The position numbers and the translations under genes were made by a program. Positions 42,079 through 51,523 of a DNA stretch of 64,000 bases are shown here, piece by piece; position 1 is the stretch's first letter, and every line of letters starts with the position of its first letter. The notes beneath the pieces were generated by a model. It was not told where the DNA came from. It ran no database searches and worked only from the letters and a program-made list of their open reading frames with translations. Source of the stretch: Caulobacter sp. FWC2 (GTDB lineage Bacteria; Pseudomonadota; Alphaproteobacteria; Caulobacterales; Caulobacteraceae); assembly GCF_002742625.1 (NCBI RefSeq), contig NZ_PEBF01000001.1:1798001-1862000 (forward strand), in the 5' to 3' direction.

Positions 42079-42830
42079 GCGCGCTCTGGACCCTTACCGA
42101 CGTCACCGCCCGGCAAGGCCGCAAGACCGTGCTGGAGGCCGCGTCCCTGAACGTGGCGGCGGGCGAGGTGGTTGGCGTGGTCGGCCCCAACGGCGCGGGC
42201 AAGACCAGCCTGCTGCGCGCGGGCCTGGGGTTGCTGCCGCTGGCGGCCGGCGAGGCGCGGCTTTCGGGCCGGACGCTGGCCGAGCTGAAGCCAGACGACC
42301 GCGCCAGGCTGGTCGGCTACTTGCCGCAGGATCGCCGCGTGGCCTGGAACCTGCCGGCCCGCATGGTCGCCGCCTTGGGCGCGACCGACCTCGCCGACGA
42401 GGCCGCCGACGCCTTGGCGCTAGACTGCCTGGCGCGGGTCGGCGCCGCCGAGTTGGCCGATCGCGGCGTGCTGGACATGTCCGGCGGCGAACGGGCCAGA
42501 GTGCTTCTGGCGAGGCTCCTGGCCACCCGCGCGCCGCTGCTGATCGCCGATGAGCCGGTGGCGGGCCTGGACCCCGACGCCCAGCTGCTCACCCTGGACC
42601 TGCTGCGCGCCGAGGCCGCCAAGGGCGCGGGCGTGGTGGTGACCCTGCACGACCTGGGCCTCGCCGCCCGGTCCTGCGATCGCATCGTGGTGGTCGATCA
42701 CGGCCGGATCGTCGCCGAGGGGGCGCCGCGCGAGGCGCTATCGCGCTTCATCCTCAGCCACGTGTTCCGGCTGGATGGTGAGTTGATCGAGACGAAGGCC
42801 GGGCCCGTTCTGGCGGCCCGCCGGGCTTAA
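42075..42830 (+). CDS. ABC importer ATP-binding protein (BtuD/FhuC type)
   Basis: 251 residues from GTG 42075, overlapping the permease stop. Walker A GPNGAGKTS (about 37-45), Q-loop YLPQDR, signature MSGGERARVLLAR (about 133-145), Walker B PLLIADEPVAGLD (about 155) and switch His in TLHDLGLA (about 190). The signature has Glu where many have Gln, which is common in this subfamily. It energises the importer. The 3' end overlaps the convergent sdpA stop by 4 bp. Confidence 0.93.
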   Translation: MSALWTLTDVTARQGRKTVLEAASLNVAAGEVVGVVGPNGAGKTSLLRAGLGLLPLAAGEARLSGRTLAELKPDDRARLVGYLPQDRRVAWNLPARMVAALGATDLADEAADALALDCLARVGAAELADRGVLDMSGGERARVLLARLLATRAPLLIADEPVAGLDPDAQLLTLDLLRAEAAKGAGVVVTLHDLGLAARSCDRIVVVDHGRIVAEGAPREALSRFILSHVFRLDGELIETKAGPVLAARRA

Positions 42831-44941
42831 GGCTGGGTGACCGCCGTATCCGCCGAGGCCACCGACGGCGAATAGACATACCCGCCGCGCTTCAGGTCCG
42901 ACGACAGGGTCAGCGGGCTGACGCCGCCGTTCAGGCGGGCGCGGTAGACCATGGTCGTCTCCAGGGTCCGCATCACGTAGTTGCGGGTCTCGGAGAACGG
43001 GATGCACTCGATGAAGTCGAGCGGATCGGTGGTCGCGCCGCGCGGGTCTCCGCACAGGCCCGCCCACTGGGCCGGACGGCCTGGACCGGCGTTGTAGGCG
43101 GCGGCGGCCATGATGTACGAACCGCTGAAGCTGCGGACCATGTCGCCCAGATAGACCGAGCCCAGGCGCATGTTGTAGGGCGCATCGCCCAGCCGCTCGA
43201 TCGAATGGGCCTCGCCCAGCTTGCGGGCGACGATCGAGGCGGTGGCCGGCATCAGCTGCATCATGCCGCGCGCGCCGACGCCCGAACGGGCCGAGGGGTC
43301 GAAATTGCTTTCCTGGCGCGAGATCGAATAGACGAACGCCGTCTCGGCCGCGCCCGGACCTGGCGTGAAATGGTGGTCCAGCAGCGGATAGCCGCGCTCG
43401 GGCAGGATGAAGCCGCGCTGGGCTGCGGTGCGCACGGCGCGCATGGCCAGGTCCTGGTCGCCATAGCCGCGGGCGAAGTCGACCAGCAGGGCGCTTTCCT
43501 CGGCATTGGGCAGGGTGTCGTCGATGTAGAGGACCAGGCTGCGGAACAGGTCGCGATTACCGGTGTCGGCCAGCATCCGCGCGGCGCGGATCTGCTCGCG
43601 GCCATAGAAGCGGGCGCGATCGGCCTGGGTGATGACCGGGTCGCGGTCCAGGCGCAATTCCTTCAGCCCCGCCTTCTCGGCGGCCAGCTGCCCGTAGAAG
43701 GTGGTGATGTGGCGCGCGCCCTCGGCATAGAAGGCCTGGGCGGCGATCAGGTCGCCTTGCGCCTCGGCTGCGCGGCCTTGCCAGTAGAGGGCGCGGCCTC
43801 GCGTGATCGGCGAGGCGCCGACGGCGGCGATCTGGGCGAAGTGGGCGGCGGCGGCGTCCGGATTCTTCAGGCGGGTCAGGGCGATCCAGCCGGCGTAGAA
43901 CTCGCTCTCGGCGATGTCGGCCGGGGCCAGGGCCTGGGTGTTGTCGGCGGCGGCATAGGCGCCGGCGCTGTTGCCGGCCTTCAGGGCCGCGACGATCAGC
44001 TGCTTGCGTTCCTTCCAGATCGCCGTCGAGGCTTCCTCGGTTGGCGGGGCCGGGAAGTTGACCACCATCGGCAGGGCCAGGGTGTCCATGCCGTTGCGGC
44101 GCAGATAGGCCGCGCGCTCGAACACCACGCCGGGCGAGCTTTGCAAATCGGGCGTCAGGCCGTTGTAGAGCGTGTTGGCGTTGCTGGCGTTCTGGCGATA
44201 GGCCATCCGCACGCGGGCGGTGGACTGCCCCGTGTCCGAAAGCATGGCGACCAGGTCGCGGGCGGCCGGACCCTGCTGGCCGTAAAGGAGGATGTCGGCG
44301 CGGCGGTTGTAGTCGTCGGGCGTCAGCATGGCGCCGAAGCGGGCGATCATGCTGCGCTGGGCGTCGGCCTCGAACACCTTGTCGCGGAAGGTGCGGCGGA
44401 TCAGGTTGGCAGCGTCCTGGGTCTTGCCGGTCGCCTGATAGGCCGAGGCCAGCGCCATGGCGCCCTCGGCCGTCGCCGGCTGGGCGCCGCCGAACCAGGC
44501 GATGATGCGGGCCGGATCCAGGCCGGAGGTCGACAGAGCCTTCTCGGCGGCGGCGTCGCGACGCGCGCCGCGCGGCCAGCCGGCGAGGTCGCGGCGGGCG
44601 GCGTCCAGCTCGAAGAAGCTCATCGCTTCGGCGTTGCTGTCGATCAGTTGCCACTGGGCGATCTTCTTGGCGACCGGGTCCTGCAGGCTGTCCATGGCCA
44701 TGCGCGCGCCCGAGACGTCGCCGCGCTTGGCGGCGGCCAGGGCCGTTTGCAGGTTGGCGCTGTCGGTGTCGGACAGCGCGCCAGGAACCGCGGTCGGCGG
44801 CGTGGTGATCAGGCCGGGCTGGCTGGAGTACGAGGTCGCATAGCCCGACGTCGTCTGGGCGTCCGCCGCCCCGACCACGGCCACGATGCAAGCTCCTCCG
44901 AGCAGAATCCGACGCACCACTGAAGCCAAAACGCTCTCCAT
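42827..44941 (-). CDS. sdpA: Soluble lytic murein transglycosylase (SdpA-like)
   Basis: 704 residues from ATG 44941. Signal peptide (about 1-28), then about 480 residues of helical TPR-like superhelix typical of Slt70, then a C-terminal goose-type lysozyme domain: catalytic Glu in [30 protein letters not shown] (split, about 550-580) and [14 protein letters not shown] (about 635). It cleaves peptidoglycan to 1,6-anhydromuropeptides in the periplasm. In C. crescentus the SdpA protein has this design and supports division. The gene diverges from dapA. Confidence 0.9.
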   Translation of the reverse strand: MESVLASVVRRILLGGACIVAVVGAADAQTTSGYATSYSSQPGLITTPPTAVPGALSDTDSANLQTALAAAKRGDVSGARMAMDSLQDPVAKKIAQWQLIDSNAEAMSFFELDAARRDLAGWPRGARRDAAAEKALSTSGLDPARIIAWFGGAQPATAEGAMALASAYQATGKTQDAANLIRRTFRDKVFEADAQRSMIARFGAMLTPDDYNRRADILLYGQQGPAARDLVAMLSDTGQSTARVRMAYRQNASNANTLYNGLTPDLQSSPGVVFERAAYLRRNGMDTLALPMVVNFPAPPTEEASTAIWKERKQLIVAALKAGNSAGAYAAADNTQALAPADIAESEFYAGWIALTRLKNPDAAAAHFAQIAAVGASPITRGRALYWQGRAAEAQGDLIAAQAFYAEGARHITTFYGQLAAEKAGLKELRLDRDPVITQADRARFYGREQIRAARMLADTGNRDLFRSLVLYIDDTLPNAEESALLVDFARGYGDQDLAMRAVRTAAQRGFILPERGYPLLDHHFTPGPGAAETAFVYSISRQESNFDPSARSGVGARGMMQLMPATASIVARKLGEAHSIERLGDAPYNMRLGSVYLGDMVRSFSGSYIMAAAAYNAGPGRPAQWAGLCGDPRGATTDPLDFIECIPFSETRNYVMRTLETTMVYRARLNGGVSPLTLSSDLKRGGYVYSPSVASADTAVTQP

Positions 44942-45175
44942 CAACCGGCCCTCACGAGCCTTGTACTCGAATACTGTGCCTGCCCCTATGCGACGATTCA
45001 GGCCTCAATAGGGTTTAAAGTCCGGTTCGCAGGGGTTGACCAAGCCGGTTTCCCCCATCAAATCCGCAGCTGCTTCGAAGCGCCGGTTGCGGCGTTACGG
45101 AGCAGGGACATATTGTCCGCCCCCATCGTCCTGCCGCAACACACGCGGCGCCATCCTCACGGCAATTTGCAAGTC

Positions 45176-46063
45176 ATGGTCCAGTCTCACTTCAAGGGCG
45201 TCATTCCGGCCCTCGTCACGCCGTTCCGGGACGGTGAGGTGGATGAAAAAGCGTTCGTGTCGCTGGTCGAGCGCCAGATCGCCGGCGGCGTGCACGGCCT
45301 GGTGCCGGTCGGCACGACGGGCGAGACCTCGACCCTGTCGCACGACGAGCACAAGCGCGTCGTCGAGCTGTGCGTGAAGACCGCGGCCGGCCGCGTACCG
45401 GTCATCGCCGGCGCGGGCAGCAATTCGACCGACGAGGCCATCGAGCTGGCCCGCCACGCCAAGACCGTCGGCGCCGACGCGGCCCTGGTGGTGACGCCGT
45501 ACTACAATCGCCCGAGCCAAGAGGGCATGTATCAGCACTACAAGGCGATCAACGACGCCGTGGAGCTGCCGATCTTCGTCTACAACGTGCCGGGCCGCAC
45601 CGGCGTCGATATCTCCAACGAGACCCTGGCGCGCCTGGCCAAGCTGCCCAACATCGTCGGCGTCAAGGACGCCACCGGCGACCTGACCCGGATCAGCATG
45701 CAGCGCCTGCTGTGCGGTCCGGAGTGGGTGCTGCTGACCGGCGACGACCCGTCGGCCCTGGGCTACATGGCCCATGGCGGCCACGGCGTGATCTCGGTCA
45801 CGGCCAATGTCGCGCCCGATGCCTGCGCCGCCTTCATGAACGCCTGCATGCAAGGCGAATGGGAAACCGGCCTCTATTGGCAGGACCGCCTGGTGCGCCT
45901 GCACAAGGCCCTGTTCCTGGATTCCTCGCCGGCCCCGACCAAGTTCGCCCTGGCCCAGCTGGGCCTCTGCGCCGAGGACGTTCGCCTGCCGATCGTCGCC
46001 TGCGCCGAAGCCGTGCGTCCGACGATCCTGGAGGCCATGCGCGAGGCCGGTCTGCAGGAATGA
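45176..46063 (+). CDS. dapA: 4-hydroxy-tetrahydrodipicolinate synthase
   Basis: 295 residues from ATG 45176, matching the usual DapA length of 290-300; longer upstream frames lack family character. TIM barrel with [10 protein letters not shown] at the N-terminus, GTTGETSTL (about 45-53, pyruvate carboxylate binding), [13 protein letters not shown] (catalytic Tyr, about 108), [10 protein letters not shown] (about 135) and the Schiff-base Lys in [10 protein letters not shown] (about 163). It condenses pyruvate with aspartate semialdehyde for lysine and diaminopimelate. TGA/ATG overlap with smpB. Confidence 0.96.
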   Translation: MVQSHFKGVIPALVTPFRDGEVDEKAFVSLVERQIAGGVHGLVPVGTTGETSTLSHDEHKRVVELCVKTAAGRVPVIAGAGSNSTDEAIELARHAKTVGADAALVVTPYYNRPSQEGMYQHYKAINDAVELPIFVYNVPGRTGVDISNETLARLAKLPNIVGVKDATGDLTRISMQRLLCGPEWVLLTGDDPSALGYMAHGGHGVISVTANVAPDACAAFMNACMQGEWETGLYWQDRLVRLHKALFLDSSPAPTKFALAQLGLCAEDVRLPIVACAEAVRPTILEAMREAGLQE

Positions 46064-46518
46064 CCAAGCCGATCGCGGAGAACCGGCGCGCCCGGTACGA
46101 CTACTTCATAGAAGAGGTCTTCGAGGCCGGCATCATGCTGACCGGCACCGAGGTCAAGAGCTTGCGCGTCGGCCGGGCCAATATCGCCGAGTCCTACGCC
46201 TCTGTCGAAGGGCGCGAGATCAAGCTGATCAACGCGGACATCCCGCCCTACGGCCACGCCAACCGCTTCAACCATGAGCCGCGCCGGCACCGGAAGCTGC
46301 TGCTGCATCGCAAGCAGATCGACAAGCTGATCGGAGCCGTGCAGCGCGACGGCCGGACGATGATCCCGCTGAAGCTCTATTGGAACGACAAGGGCCTGGC
46401 CAAGCTGGAGATCGGCCTGGCGAAGGGCAAGAAGAACCACGACAAGCGCGAGACCGAAGCGGCCCGCGACTGGGCGCGTGACAAGGCCCGCCTGATGAAG
46501 GGCAACCGGGACGACTAG
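46060..46518 (+). CDS. smpB: tmRNA-binding protein SmpB
   Basis: 152 residues, full length. Motifs: [13 protein letters not shown] (about 6), [13 protein letters not shown] (about 24-36), [24 protein letters not shown] (about 75-87), [22 protein letters not shown] (split, about 102-125) and the basic C-terminal helix ending LMKGNRDD. It delivers tmRNA to stalled ribosomes. The ATG overlaps the dapA stop. No ssrA gene is found in the window. Confidence 0.97.
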   Translation: MTKPIAENRRARYDYFIEEVFEAGIMLTGTEVKSLRVGRANIAESYASVEGREIKLINADIPPYGHANRFNHEPRRHRKLLLHRKQIDKLIGAVQRDGRTMIPLKLYWNDKGLAKLEIGLAKGKKNHDKRETEAARDWARDKARLMKGNRDD

Positions 46519-46538
46519 GCGTCCCCACGAGCGAGCGT

Positions 46539-46655
46539 CTAGTGCAGGCCCATCGCGGCGAAGCCGATGGCGAGGCCCAGGGCGAAGGCGCCCCCGCTGA
46601 CGATCAGAAAAATCCGGACCTCGGTCCGCAGTTGGTGTCGCGTCGTTTGGGCCAT
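46539..46655 (-). CDS. 38-residue single-helix membrane peptide
   Basis: ATG 46655, stop at 46541-46539, with GGAG 7 nt upstream of the start. The peptide is MAQTTRHQLRTEVR followed by a hydrophobic helix of about 20 residues (IFLIVSGGAFALGLAIGFAA) and MGLH. A positively charged N-terminus and a single helix suggest an inner-membrane microprotein. No family recognised. It is convergent with smpB. Confidence 0.5.
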   Translation of the reverse strand: MAQTTRHQLRTEVRIFLIVSGGAFALGLAIGFAAMGLH

Positions 46656-46762
46656 GAGCTGGCTCCAGCAAGCCGCGCCGCCAAGGCGCGGCAAATCAGT
46701 GTCTGATGAAATGGTAGCCCTAACAGCGGCGTCGCTTTGTTAAGGATTGTAAAAACCGCGCT

Positions 46763-46948
46763 CTAAGCGGCCTCGGGAAGCTCATACACCCGCGATGGCA
46801 CGCCGCGTTCGAACAAGGCGCCGCACATATCGAGCGCACGCTTGTAGGCGGTTTCGCGGTTGTCGAAGAGGCCGGCGGGGCGGCCATTCTCCGAGACGAC
46901 CCATCCGTCGGTTTCGGGGGCGATCTCGATGCGGGCGGCGTCGGGCAT
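46763..46948 (-). CDS. Small DUF2188-like protein
   Basis: 61 residues from ATG 46948 with AGGGAG upstream. Compact alpha/beta pattern: IEIAPETDGWVVSENGR, then FDNRETAYKRALDMCGAL and VYELPEAA. The GW-V...A...A layout resembles DUF2188 small proteins, whose function is unknown. It is isolated, between the 38-residue peptide and the DUF2891 operon. Confidence 0.7.
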   Translation of the reverse strand: MPDAARIEIAPETDGWVVSENGRPAGLFDNRETAYKRALDMCGALFERGVPSRVYELPEAA

Positions 46949-47075
46949 GACGACGAGCTCCCTGTATGCGACACGCGCCTCTCGTTGGGCGCGAGAACGC
47001 TCTTAACGCGAGCTGCTTCGAGTTCATTGTCAAGGAATGTAAACAGTGGGCGGACGGTCCCGCCTTGCCTGAAGC

Positions 47076-48074
47076 TTAGCCGTTCTCCAGCGCCAGCAGG
47101 GCGAAGGTCGCCAGCCAGTGCTCACCCATATAGTCCCCGGCGATGTGCGGTATGGCCGCGGCCAGGTGGTTGAGCGCGGCATTGATGGCCAGCGGCTTGG
47201 CCGGATCCTCTTCGGGCATGGCCGCCGCGAGCAGCCGCCAGCACCAGGCGCGCGACAGGTTCAGGCCGTCCAGGTGGGCGATCTTGCCGTCGCTGCGGTC
47301 GCTGACCCGGGCCGGCGAGAACAGGGTCGTGGGCTGTTTCTGGGCGAGGTCGGGCAGGAAGCGCGGGAACCAGGTGTCGAAGCTCTCGCGCGGCAGCAGG
47401 CGGCGCATGGCCTCGGCCTCGATCAGGGCGGGCGACAGGAAGTCGTCGCCCGAGGGCTCCCAAGCCTGGCACGCGGCGTCTTGGCCGTACCAGAGGATGG
47501 CGCGGTTCTGCAGCAGGTCGAAGAAGCCCTGGTTGTCGGTCATCACCGCGTACTCGGTGGCCAGGACCAGCGCGAAAGCTGTGTTGAAGTGCGTTCCGGT
47601 GCGGACCGGGTAGTCGGCGATGGGCAGGAAGCTCTCGAACCGCTGGCGGAAGGCGGCGGCCAGGGGCGTGTGCGTGGCGGCCCAGGGGCGATCCTTGTGG
47701 CGCAGCAGTTCGGCCTGCAGCATCAGGCTCCAGGCCCAGCCGTAAGGACGCTCGAAGCCGCGGCTTTCGGGGCGGGCCAGATAGGCGGTCTCGACCTCGA
47801 CCTTCTCGGACGTGAAGGCGTCGTCGAACAGGGCGATGATGGTCTCGGCCTCGGGCATCTCCGGGCGCAGGCGCAGCAGCGTCGCCAGCAGCCAGTAGCC
47901 GTGCACGCACGAGTGCCAGTCGAAACTGCCGTAGAAGATCGGGTGCAGATCGCGCGGCGAGCGGACATCGCCGGCGTCCGCCATCACGTGGTCCAGCTTG
48001 TTCGGATACTCGCGGGTCAGGTGGCCCAGGGCGATCTTGGCGAAGCGCGAGGCGGTGGAGCGGGCGAGGCTCAT
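47076..48074 (-). CDS. DUF2891 family protein
   Basis: 332 residues, soluble, helix-rich. DUF2891 pieces: HPIFYGSFDWHSCVHGYWLLATLLR (split, about 44-68), RPYGWAWSLMLQAELLRH, RTGTHFNTAFAL, SGDDFLSPALIEAEAM and LDGLNLSRAWCWRLLA. The conserved His, Trp and acidic residues suggest an alpha/alpha-toroid enzyme, but no reaction is known to me. It is third in the DUF969-DUF979-DUF2891 order, 12 bp after DUF979, so probably linked to the solute moved by that permease. Confidence 0.88.
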   Translation of the reverse strand: MSLARSTASRFAKIALGHLTREYPNKLDHVMADAGDVRSPRDLHPIFYGSFDWHSCVHGYWLLATLLRLRPEMPEAETIIALFDDAFTSEKVEVETAYLARPESRGFERPYGWAWSLMLQAELLRHKDRPWAATHTPLAAAFRQRFESFLPIADYPVRTGTHFNTAFALVLATEYAVMTDNQGFFDLLQNRAILWYGQDAACQAWEPSGDDFLSPALIEAEAMRRLLPRESFDTWFPRFLPDLAQKQPTTLFSPARVSDRSDGKIAHLDGLNLSRAWCWRLLAAAMPEEDPAKPLAINAALNHLAAAIPHIAGDYMGEHWLATFALLALENG

Positions 48075-48086
48075 TTATGCCAATTC

Positions 48087-49043
48087 TCAAGCATGGAAGG
48101 CCAGGGCGTTCATCAGGACCACATTGACGATCAGCATCAGGATCGCGGTCGGCGCCTGGGCGCGGATCACGGCGTAGCGGTCCTTCAACTGCAGCAGCGC
48201 GGCTGGCACAAGGTTGAAATTGGCGGCCAGCGGCGTCAGCAACGTGCCGCAGAAGCCCGACAGCATCCCGATGGCGCAGACCACGGCCGGATCGCCGCCG
48301 AAACGGCCGATGACCAGGGGCAGGGCGATGCCGCCCGTCATCACCGGAAAGGCTGCGAAGGCGTTGCCCATCATCACGGTGAACACGGCCATGCCCAGGC
48401 AATAGGCGGCGATGGCGGCGAAGCGGCTGTCGACGGGGGTGATCATCACCGCCAGCTCGCCGATCGTCTTGCCGACCCCGGCCAGGGCGAAGACCGCGCC
48501 GAGAGCAGCCAGCATCTGCGGGAGCAGGGCGGCCCAGCCGACCAGGTCCATCAGTCGCCGGCCCTCCTGCAGAGGCGCGGAGGCCGGCTGGCGGAACATC
48601 ACCTGGGCCAGGATCGCCGCGACCACGGCGGCCAGGGCCAGCGAGACCAGGGTCGCCTGCTTGGGATCGACCAGCGGCGCGCCGTGCAGGGTCAGGCGTT
48701 TGAAGGCCAGGGTTCCGACGAGAACCAGGACCGGGATGACCAGGGCGGGGATGAACAGACGCGCGCCATAGGTCGCCGCCAGGCCCTCGCGTTCGGCGGG
48801 CGAGGTCGTCCTGGGCGCGCCGACGCCGAGTTGGCCGGTCCCGGCGATCAGGGCCAGGGCCAGCGCCAGGAAGCCGTTGCCCAGGTCGCCGAAGTGATCG
48901 CCGAACAGGAAGCTCAGCGCGAACAGGCCCCAGAAGGCGGCGTTGCCGAAGCGTTTGCGGTTCTCGCGGTCGAGGGCGCTCAGCACCGCGAAGGCGCCGA
49001 ACATCAGGCCGGCCAGCAGATAGACAAGCGGCAGGCCGATCAT
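48087..49043 (-). CDS. DUF979 permease subunit
   Basis: 318 residues with about nine to ten hydrophobic helices, beginning MIGLPLVYLLAGLMFGAFAV, and DUF979 pieces such as GNAFAAFPVMTGGIALPLVIGRFGGDPAVVCAIGMLSGFCGTLLTPLA (split, about 233-280). DUF979 always pairs with DUF969 and the two are taken as a permease. I recall them clustering with 5-oxoproline or pyroglutamyl-peptidase genes in some bacteria. The start ATG overlaps the DUF969 stop (ATGA). Confidence 0.88.
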   Translation of the reverse strand: MIGLPLVYLLAGLMFGAFAVLSALDRENRKRFGNAAFWGLFALSFLFGDHFGDLGNGFLALALALIAGTGQLGVGAPRTTSPAEREGLAATYGARLFIPALVIPVLVLVGTLAFKRLTLHGAPLVDPKQATLVSLALAAVVAAILAQVMFRQPASAPLQEGRRLMDLVGWAALLPQMLAALGAVFALAGVGKTIGELAVMITPVDSRFAAIAAYCLGMAVFTVMMGNAFAAFPVMTGGIALPLVIGRFGGDPAVVCAIGMLSGFCGTLLTPLAANFNLVPAALLQLKDRYAVIRAQAPTAILMLIVNVVLMNALAFHA

Positions 49044-49699
49044 CGCCCGGCCTCCGGCTTGGCAAGTTTGCGGTCGAACAGCAGCAGCCGGGCGCCATGG
49101 ACGAAGAAGGCGGCGATGGCCGACGGGATGGCCCACATGGAGAGGTGCAGGGGCTCGACCGTGATGCCGCTCTGATCCAGGAAGCCGACGATCAGAAGGA
49201 TCGAGCCGATGGCCAGGAAGATGTCCTCGCCGAAGAACAGGCCGACATTGTCGGTGGCCGCGCTCATGGCTTTGACGTCCTCGCGCCGCTGATCGGAAAG
49301 CGGTTCCGACGCCGCCTCCGCCATAGGGGCGAGCAGCGGGCGAACGGTCTGGGCCTGGCCGGCGATCGACACCAGGCCAAGGGCGGCGCTCAACTGGCGC
49401 AGGATCAGGTAGACCAGCAGGATCCGCCCGGCGCTGGCGGCGCGGATCGAGCGGATCGTGGCGCGGGCCTTCTCCTGCAGGCCGGCCCGCTCCAGCAGGC
49501 CGATGGCGGGCAGCACCAGCCAGGCGACGGTGACATAGCGGTTGGTGTTGAACGCCTTGCCGAAGGCGGCCAGCACCTCGAGCGGCGGCAGACCGGCCGC
49601 CAGCCCCGAGGTCAGGGCGGCGGCGATGACGACCAGCAGCGGATTGAAGCGCAGGGCGAAGCCCAGCACGATCACCGCCACGCCCAGCAGCGTCAGCAT
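49040..49699 (-). CDS. DUF969 permease subunit
   Basis: 219 residues, about six helices: MLTLLGVAVIVLGFALRFNPLLVV at the N-terminus, KAFNTNRYVTVAWLVLPAIGLLERAGLQEKA (split, about 48-78), RPLLAPMAEAAS and SAATDNVGLFFGEDIFLAIGSILL. It forms the partner subunit of DUF979. First gene of the operon; a short hairpin lies in its 5' leader. The substrate is unknown. Confidence 0.88.
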   Translation of the reverse strand: MLTLLGVAVIVLGFALRFNPLLVVIAAALTSGLAAGLPPLEVLAAFGKAFNTNRYVTVAWLVLPAIGLLERAGLQEKARATIRSIRAASAGRILLVYLILRQLSAALGLVSIAGQAQTVRPLLAPMAEAASEPLSDQRREDVKAMSAATDNVGLFFGEDIFLAIGSILLIVGFLDQSGITVEPLHLSMWAIPSAIAAFFVHGARLLLFDRKLAKPEAGR

Positions 49700-49712
49700 T
49701 TCGTCTCGATTC

Positions 49713-49728
49713 CCCCGCGTTCGCGGGG
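49713..49728 (-). other. Hairpin in the DUF969 leader
   Basis: CCCCGCG-TT-CGCGGGG, a perfect 7-bp inverted repeat 14 bp upstream of the DUF969 ATG. It could limit translation or mark an operator; nothing else supports a role. Confidence 0.35.
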
Positions 49729-49843
49729 ACGGTCCGACGCCGGCGTGCGATTGGCAAGCGATGAGGCCTGCAAAGCGCCTCTTGACGCTGGAACGCCCCG
49801 GCGCGACGCTAACTCAACAACGATAACTTACGGGAGGCTACCC

Positions 49844-50620
49844 ATGGCCGATGGCGCTCTGCCGATTTCATCCTTGAAGGGCAAGGTCAGCGAAGCCGAA
49901 TGGCAGGCGCGCGTCGATCTGGCCGCCCTCTATCGTCTCGTGGCCCTGCATGGCTGGGACGACATGATCTTCACCCACATCTCGGCGCGCGTTCCGGGGC
50001 CCGAGCATCACTTCCTGATCAATCCCTACGGCATGTTCTTCGGCGAGATGACCGCCTCGTGCCTGGTCAAGGTCGACCTGGACGGCAATGTCGTCGACAA
50101 GACGCCGTACTTCATCAATCCGGCGGGCTTCACGATCCACTCGGCCATCCACGCCGCGCGCGAGGACGCCCATTTCGTGATGCACCTGCACAGCGACCAG
50201 GGCGTCGCCGTCTCGGCCCACGCCGAAGGCCTGCTGCCGCTGAGCCAGCACGCACTAATCGTCTTGCCTCAACTCGCCTATCACGACTATGAAGGCATTG
50301 CTCTCAACTTGGACGAGCGGGAACGGCTGGTGGCCGACCTAGGCGAGACCAAGAGGCTGATGATGCTGCGCAACCACGGCACGCTGTCGGTGGGCGGCAC
50401 CGCGGCCGAGTGCTGGTTGGGGATGTTCTTCCTGGAGCGGGCGTGCGCGCAGCAGGTGATGGCTCTGTCGATCGGACGCGACAACGTCCTCTTGGCGCCC
50501 GAGGCGGCCCAGGCGGAGGTCCGCAAGCAGACCGGCATGGGCATGGGCATGATCGGCGGTCTGGCCTGGCCGGGCTGCCTGCGAAAGCTGGACCGCGAGC
50601 TGCCGGGCTACGCGGACTAG
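49844..50620 (+). CDS. Class II aldolase/adducin family protein
   Basis: 258 residues from ATG 49844 with GGGAGG 7 nt upstream. Motifs: DDMIFTHISARVPG (about 40-53), FLINPYGMFFGEMTAS (about 58), zinc His pair in FVMHLHSDQG (about 110) and MMLRNHGTLSVGG (about 175-187). Members are sugar-phosphate aldolases or related zinc lyases; many alphaproteobacterial versions are unassigned. Followed by a terminator-like hairpin. It diverges from the DUF969 operon. Confidence 0.9.
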   Translation: MADGALPISSLKGKVSEAEWQARVDLAALYRLVALHGWDDMIFTHISARVPGPEHHFLINPYGMFFGEMTASCLVKVDLDGNVVDKTPYFINPAGFTIHSAIHAAREDAHFVMHLHSDQGVAVSAHAEGLLPLSQHALIVLPQLAYHDYEGIALNLDERERLVADLGETKRLMMLRNHGTLSVGGTAAECWLGMFFLERACAQQVMALSIGRDNVLLAPEAAQAEVRKQTGMGMGMIGGLAWPGCLRKLDRELPGYAD

Positions 50621-50643
50621 GCGCCTATTCCGTCGTCACGAGA

Positions 50644-50677
50644 GCCGTCGCGATCCCGGTGATCGCGGCGGCTTTTT
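50644..50677 (+). terminator. Terminator-like hairpin after the aldolase gene
   Basis: GCCGTCGCGATC (50644-50655) pairs with GATCGCGGCGGC (50661-50672) with one mismatch and a 5-nt loop, followed by TTTTT (50673-50677). It sits 24 bp past the aldolase stop. It also overlaps the apparent signal-peptide codons of the next gene. Confidence 0.7.
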
Positions 50678-51408
50678 CGTGTCTGGCGACCAACGCCGCT
50701 CGGGCCGGAGCCTGGCCGATGGCGCCCGGCCGCACCCAGGTGATCGCCAAGTACGAAAGGTCGGACGCCAAGCAAGGTTACGATCCGGCTACAGTCCTGG
50801 TCGACATCGACCCGCGCCGCGACGAGAGCCTGTCGGTGTTCGTCGAGCACGGCCTGACGCCGCGCCTGACCCTGCAGGCCAAGGCTGGCGTCACGCGGGG
50901 CCATGACCGTTGGGCGGACTATTCCGGGCGCGGACCGATCGAGCTGGGCGTGCGCTGGGCGGCCTATCGCGACGACCGCTCGTCCCTGGCCGTCTATGTC
51001 GGCGCGGGCGAGGCGGGGGGCGGCCGCAACGCCGGCTATGCCGCGCCGGGGCAGGGGAGCCTGGACCTGGAGGCGCGCGTGCTTTACGGCCGCTCGGCCT
51101 TGTGGAAGGGGCGCGAGGTGTTCATCGACCTCGAGGCCGCGCGGCTGAAGCGCCAGGGCCTTGCCGACGAAACGCGCATCGACGCCACCCTTGGGGTCAG
51201 GCCCGCCAAGAAGTGGCTGATCCTGGCCCAGACCTATGCCGGCCAGGCCGACCGCAGCCCTGTCCGCTCGCGCTGGGTAAAGAGCGAGTTGTCCATCGTC
51301 CGGGCGTTCGGAGCCTGGAGCGTGCAGGCCGGCTGGCGCGATACGCCCATGGGACGAGAGACCACCCGAGATCGCGGCTACGTCCTCGGTCTGTGGCGGA
51401 ACTTATAG
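50659..51408 (+). CDS. Putative exported beta-barrel/DUF protein, start uncertain
   Basis: The mature part begins AGAWPMAPGRTQVIAKYE and continues through alternating amphipathic strands (LSVFVEHGLTPRLTLQAKAG, GPIELGVRWAAYR, SSLAVYVGAG) to the terminal GYVLGLWRNL, as in a small outer-membrane barrel. In-frame codons upstream encode a convincing signal peptide (TRAVAIPVIAAAFSCLATNAARA), but no ATG, GTG or TTG precedes it; GTG 50659 falls inside. ATG 50719 has GGAG 8 nt upstream but would lack a signal. Either a rare start codon is used or the 5' end carries a mutation or sequence error. Confidence 0.65.
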   Translation: MIAAAFSCLATNAARAGAWPMAPGRTQVIAKYERSDAKQGYDPATVLVDIDPRRDESLSVFVEHGLTPRLTLQAKAGVTRGHDRWADYSGRGPIELGVRWAAYRDDRSSLAVYVGAGEAGGGRNAGYAAPGQGSLDLEARVLYGRSALWKGREVFIDLEAARLKRQGLADETRIDATLGVRPAKKWLILAQTYAGQADRSPVRSRWVKSELSIVRAFGAWSVQAGWRDTPMGRETTRDRGYVLGLWRNL

Positions 51409-51523
51409 CTTGTTTCAGGATTGCAACATTCGGTCATCCGGCTGTCACTGGACGCCGCTTTAGGCTGCGGTCATATCTTCGCCGAATTCCGCCGACTCCT
51501 CCCGGCGTGCTGGAGCCGTTTTC

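Noticed and set aside
40289..42830. Assigning the importer specifically to vitamin B12
   Set aside because: BtuFCD and siderophore/heme importers share these motifs; no cobalamin riboswitch or TonB receptor is visible nearby.
50410..50720. Start of the barrel-like protein inside the aldolase gene
   Set aside because: The upstream 90 residues are a frame-shadow of the aldolase (Gly/Ala/Arg-rich) and would bury the signal peptide in the chain.
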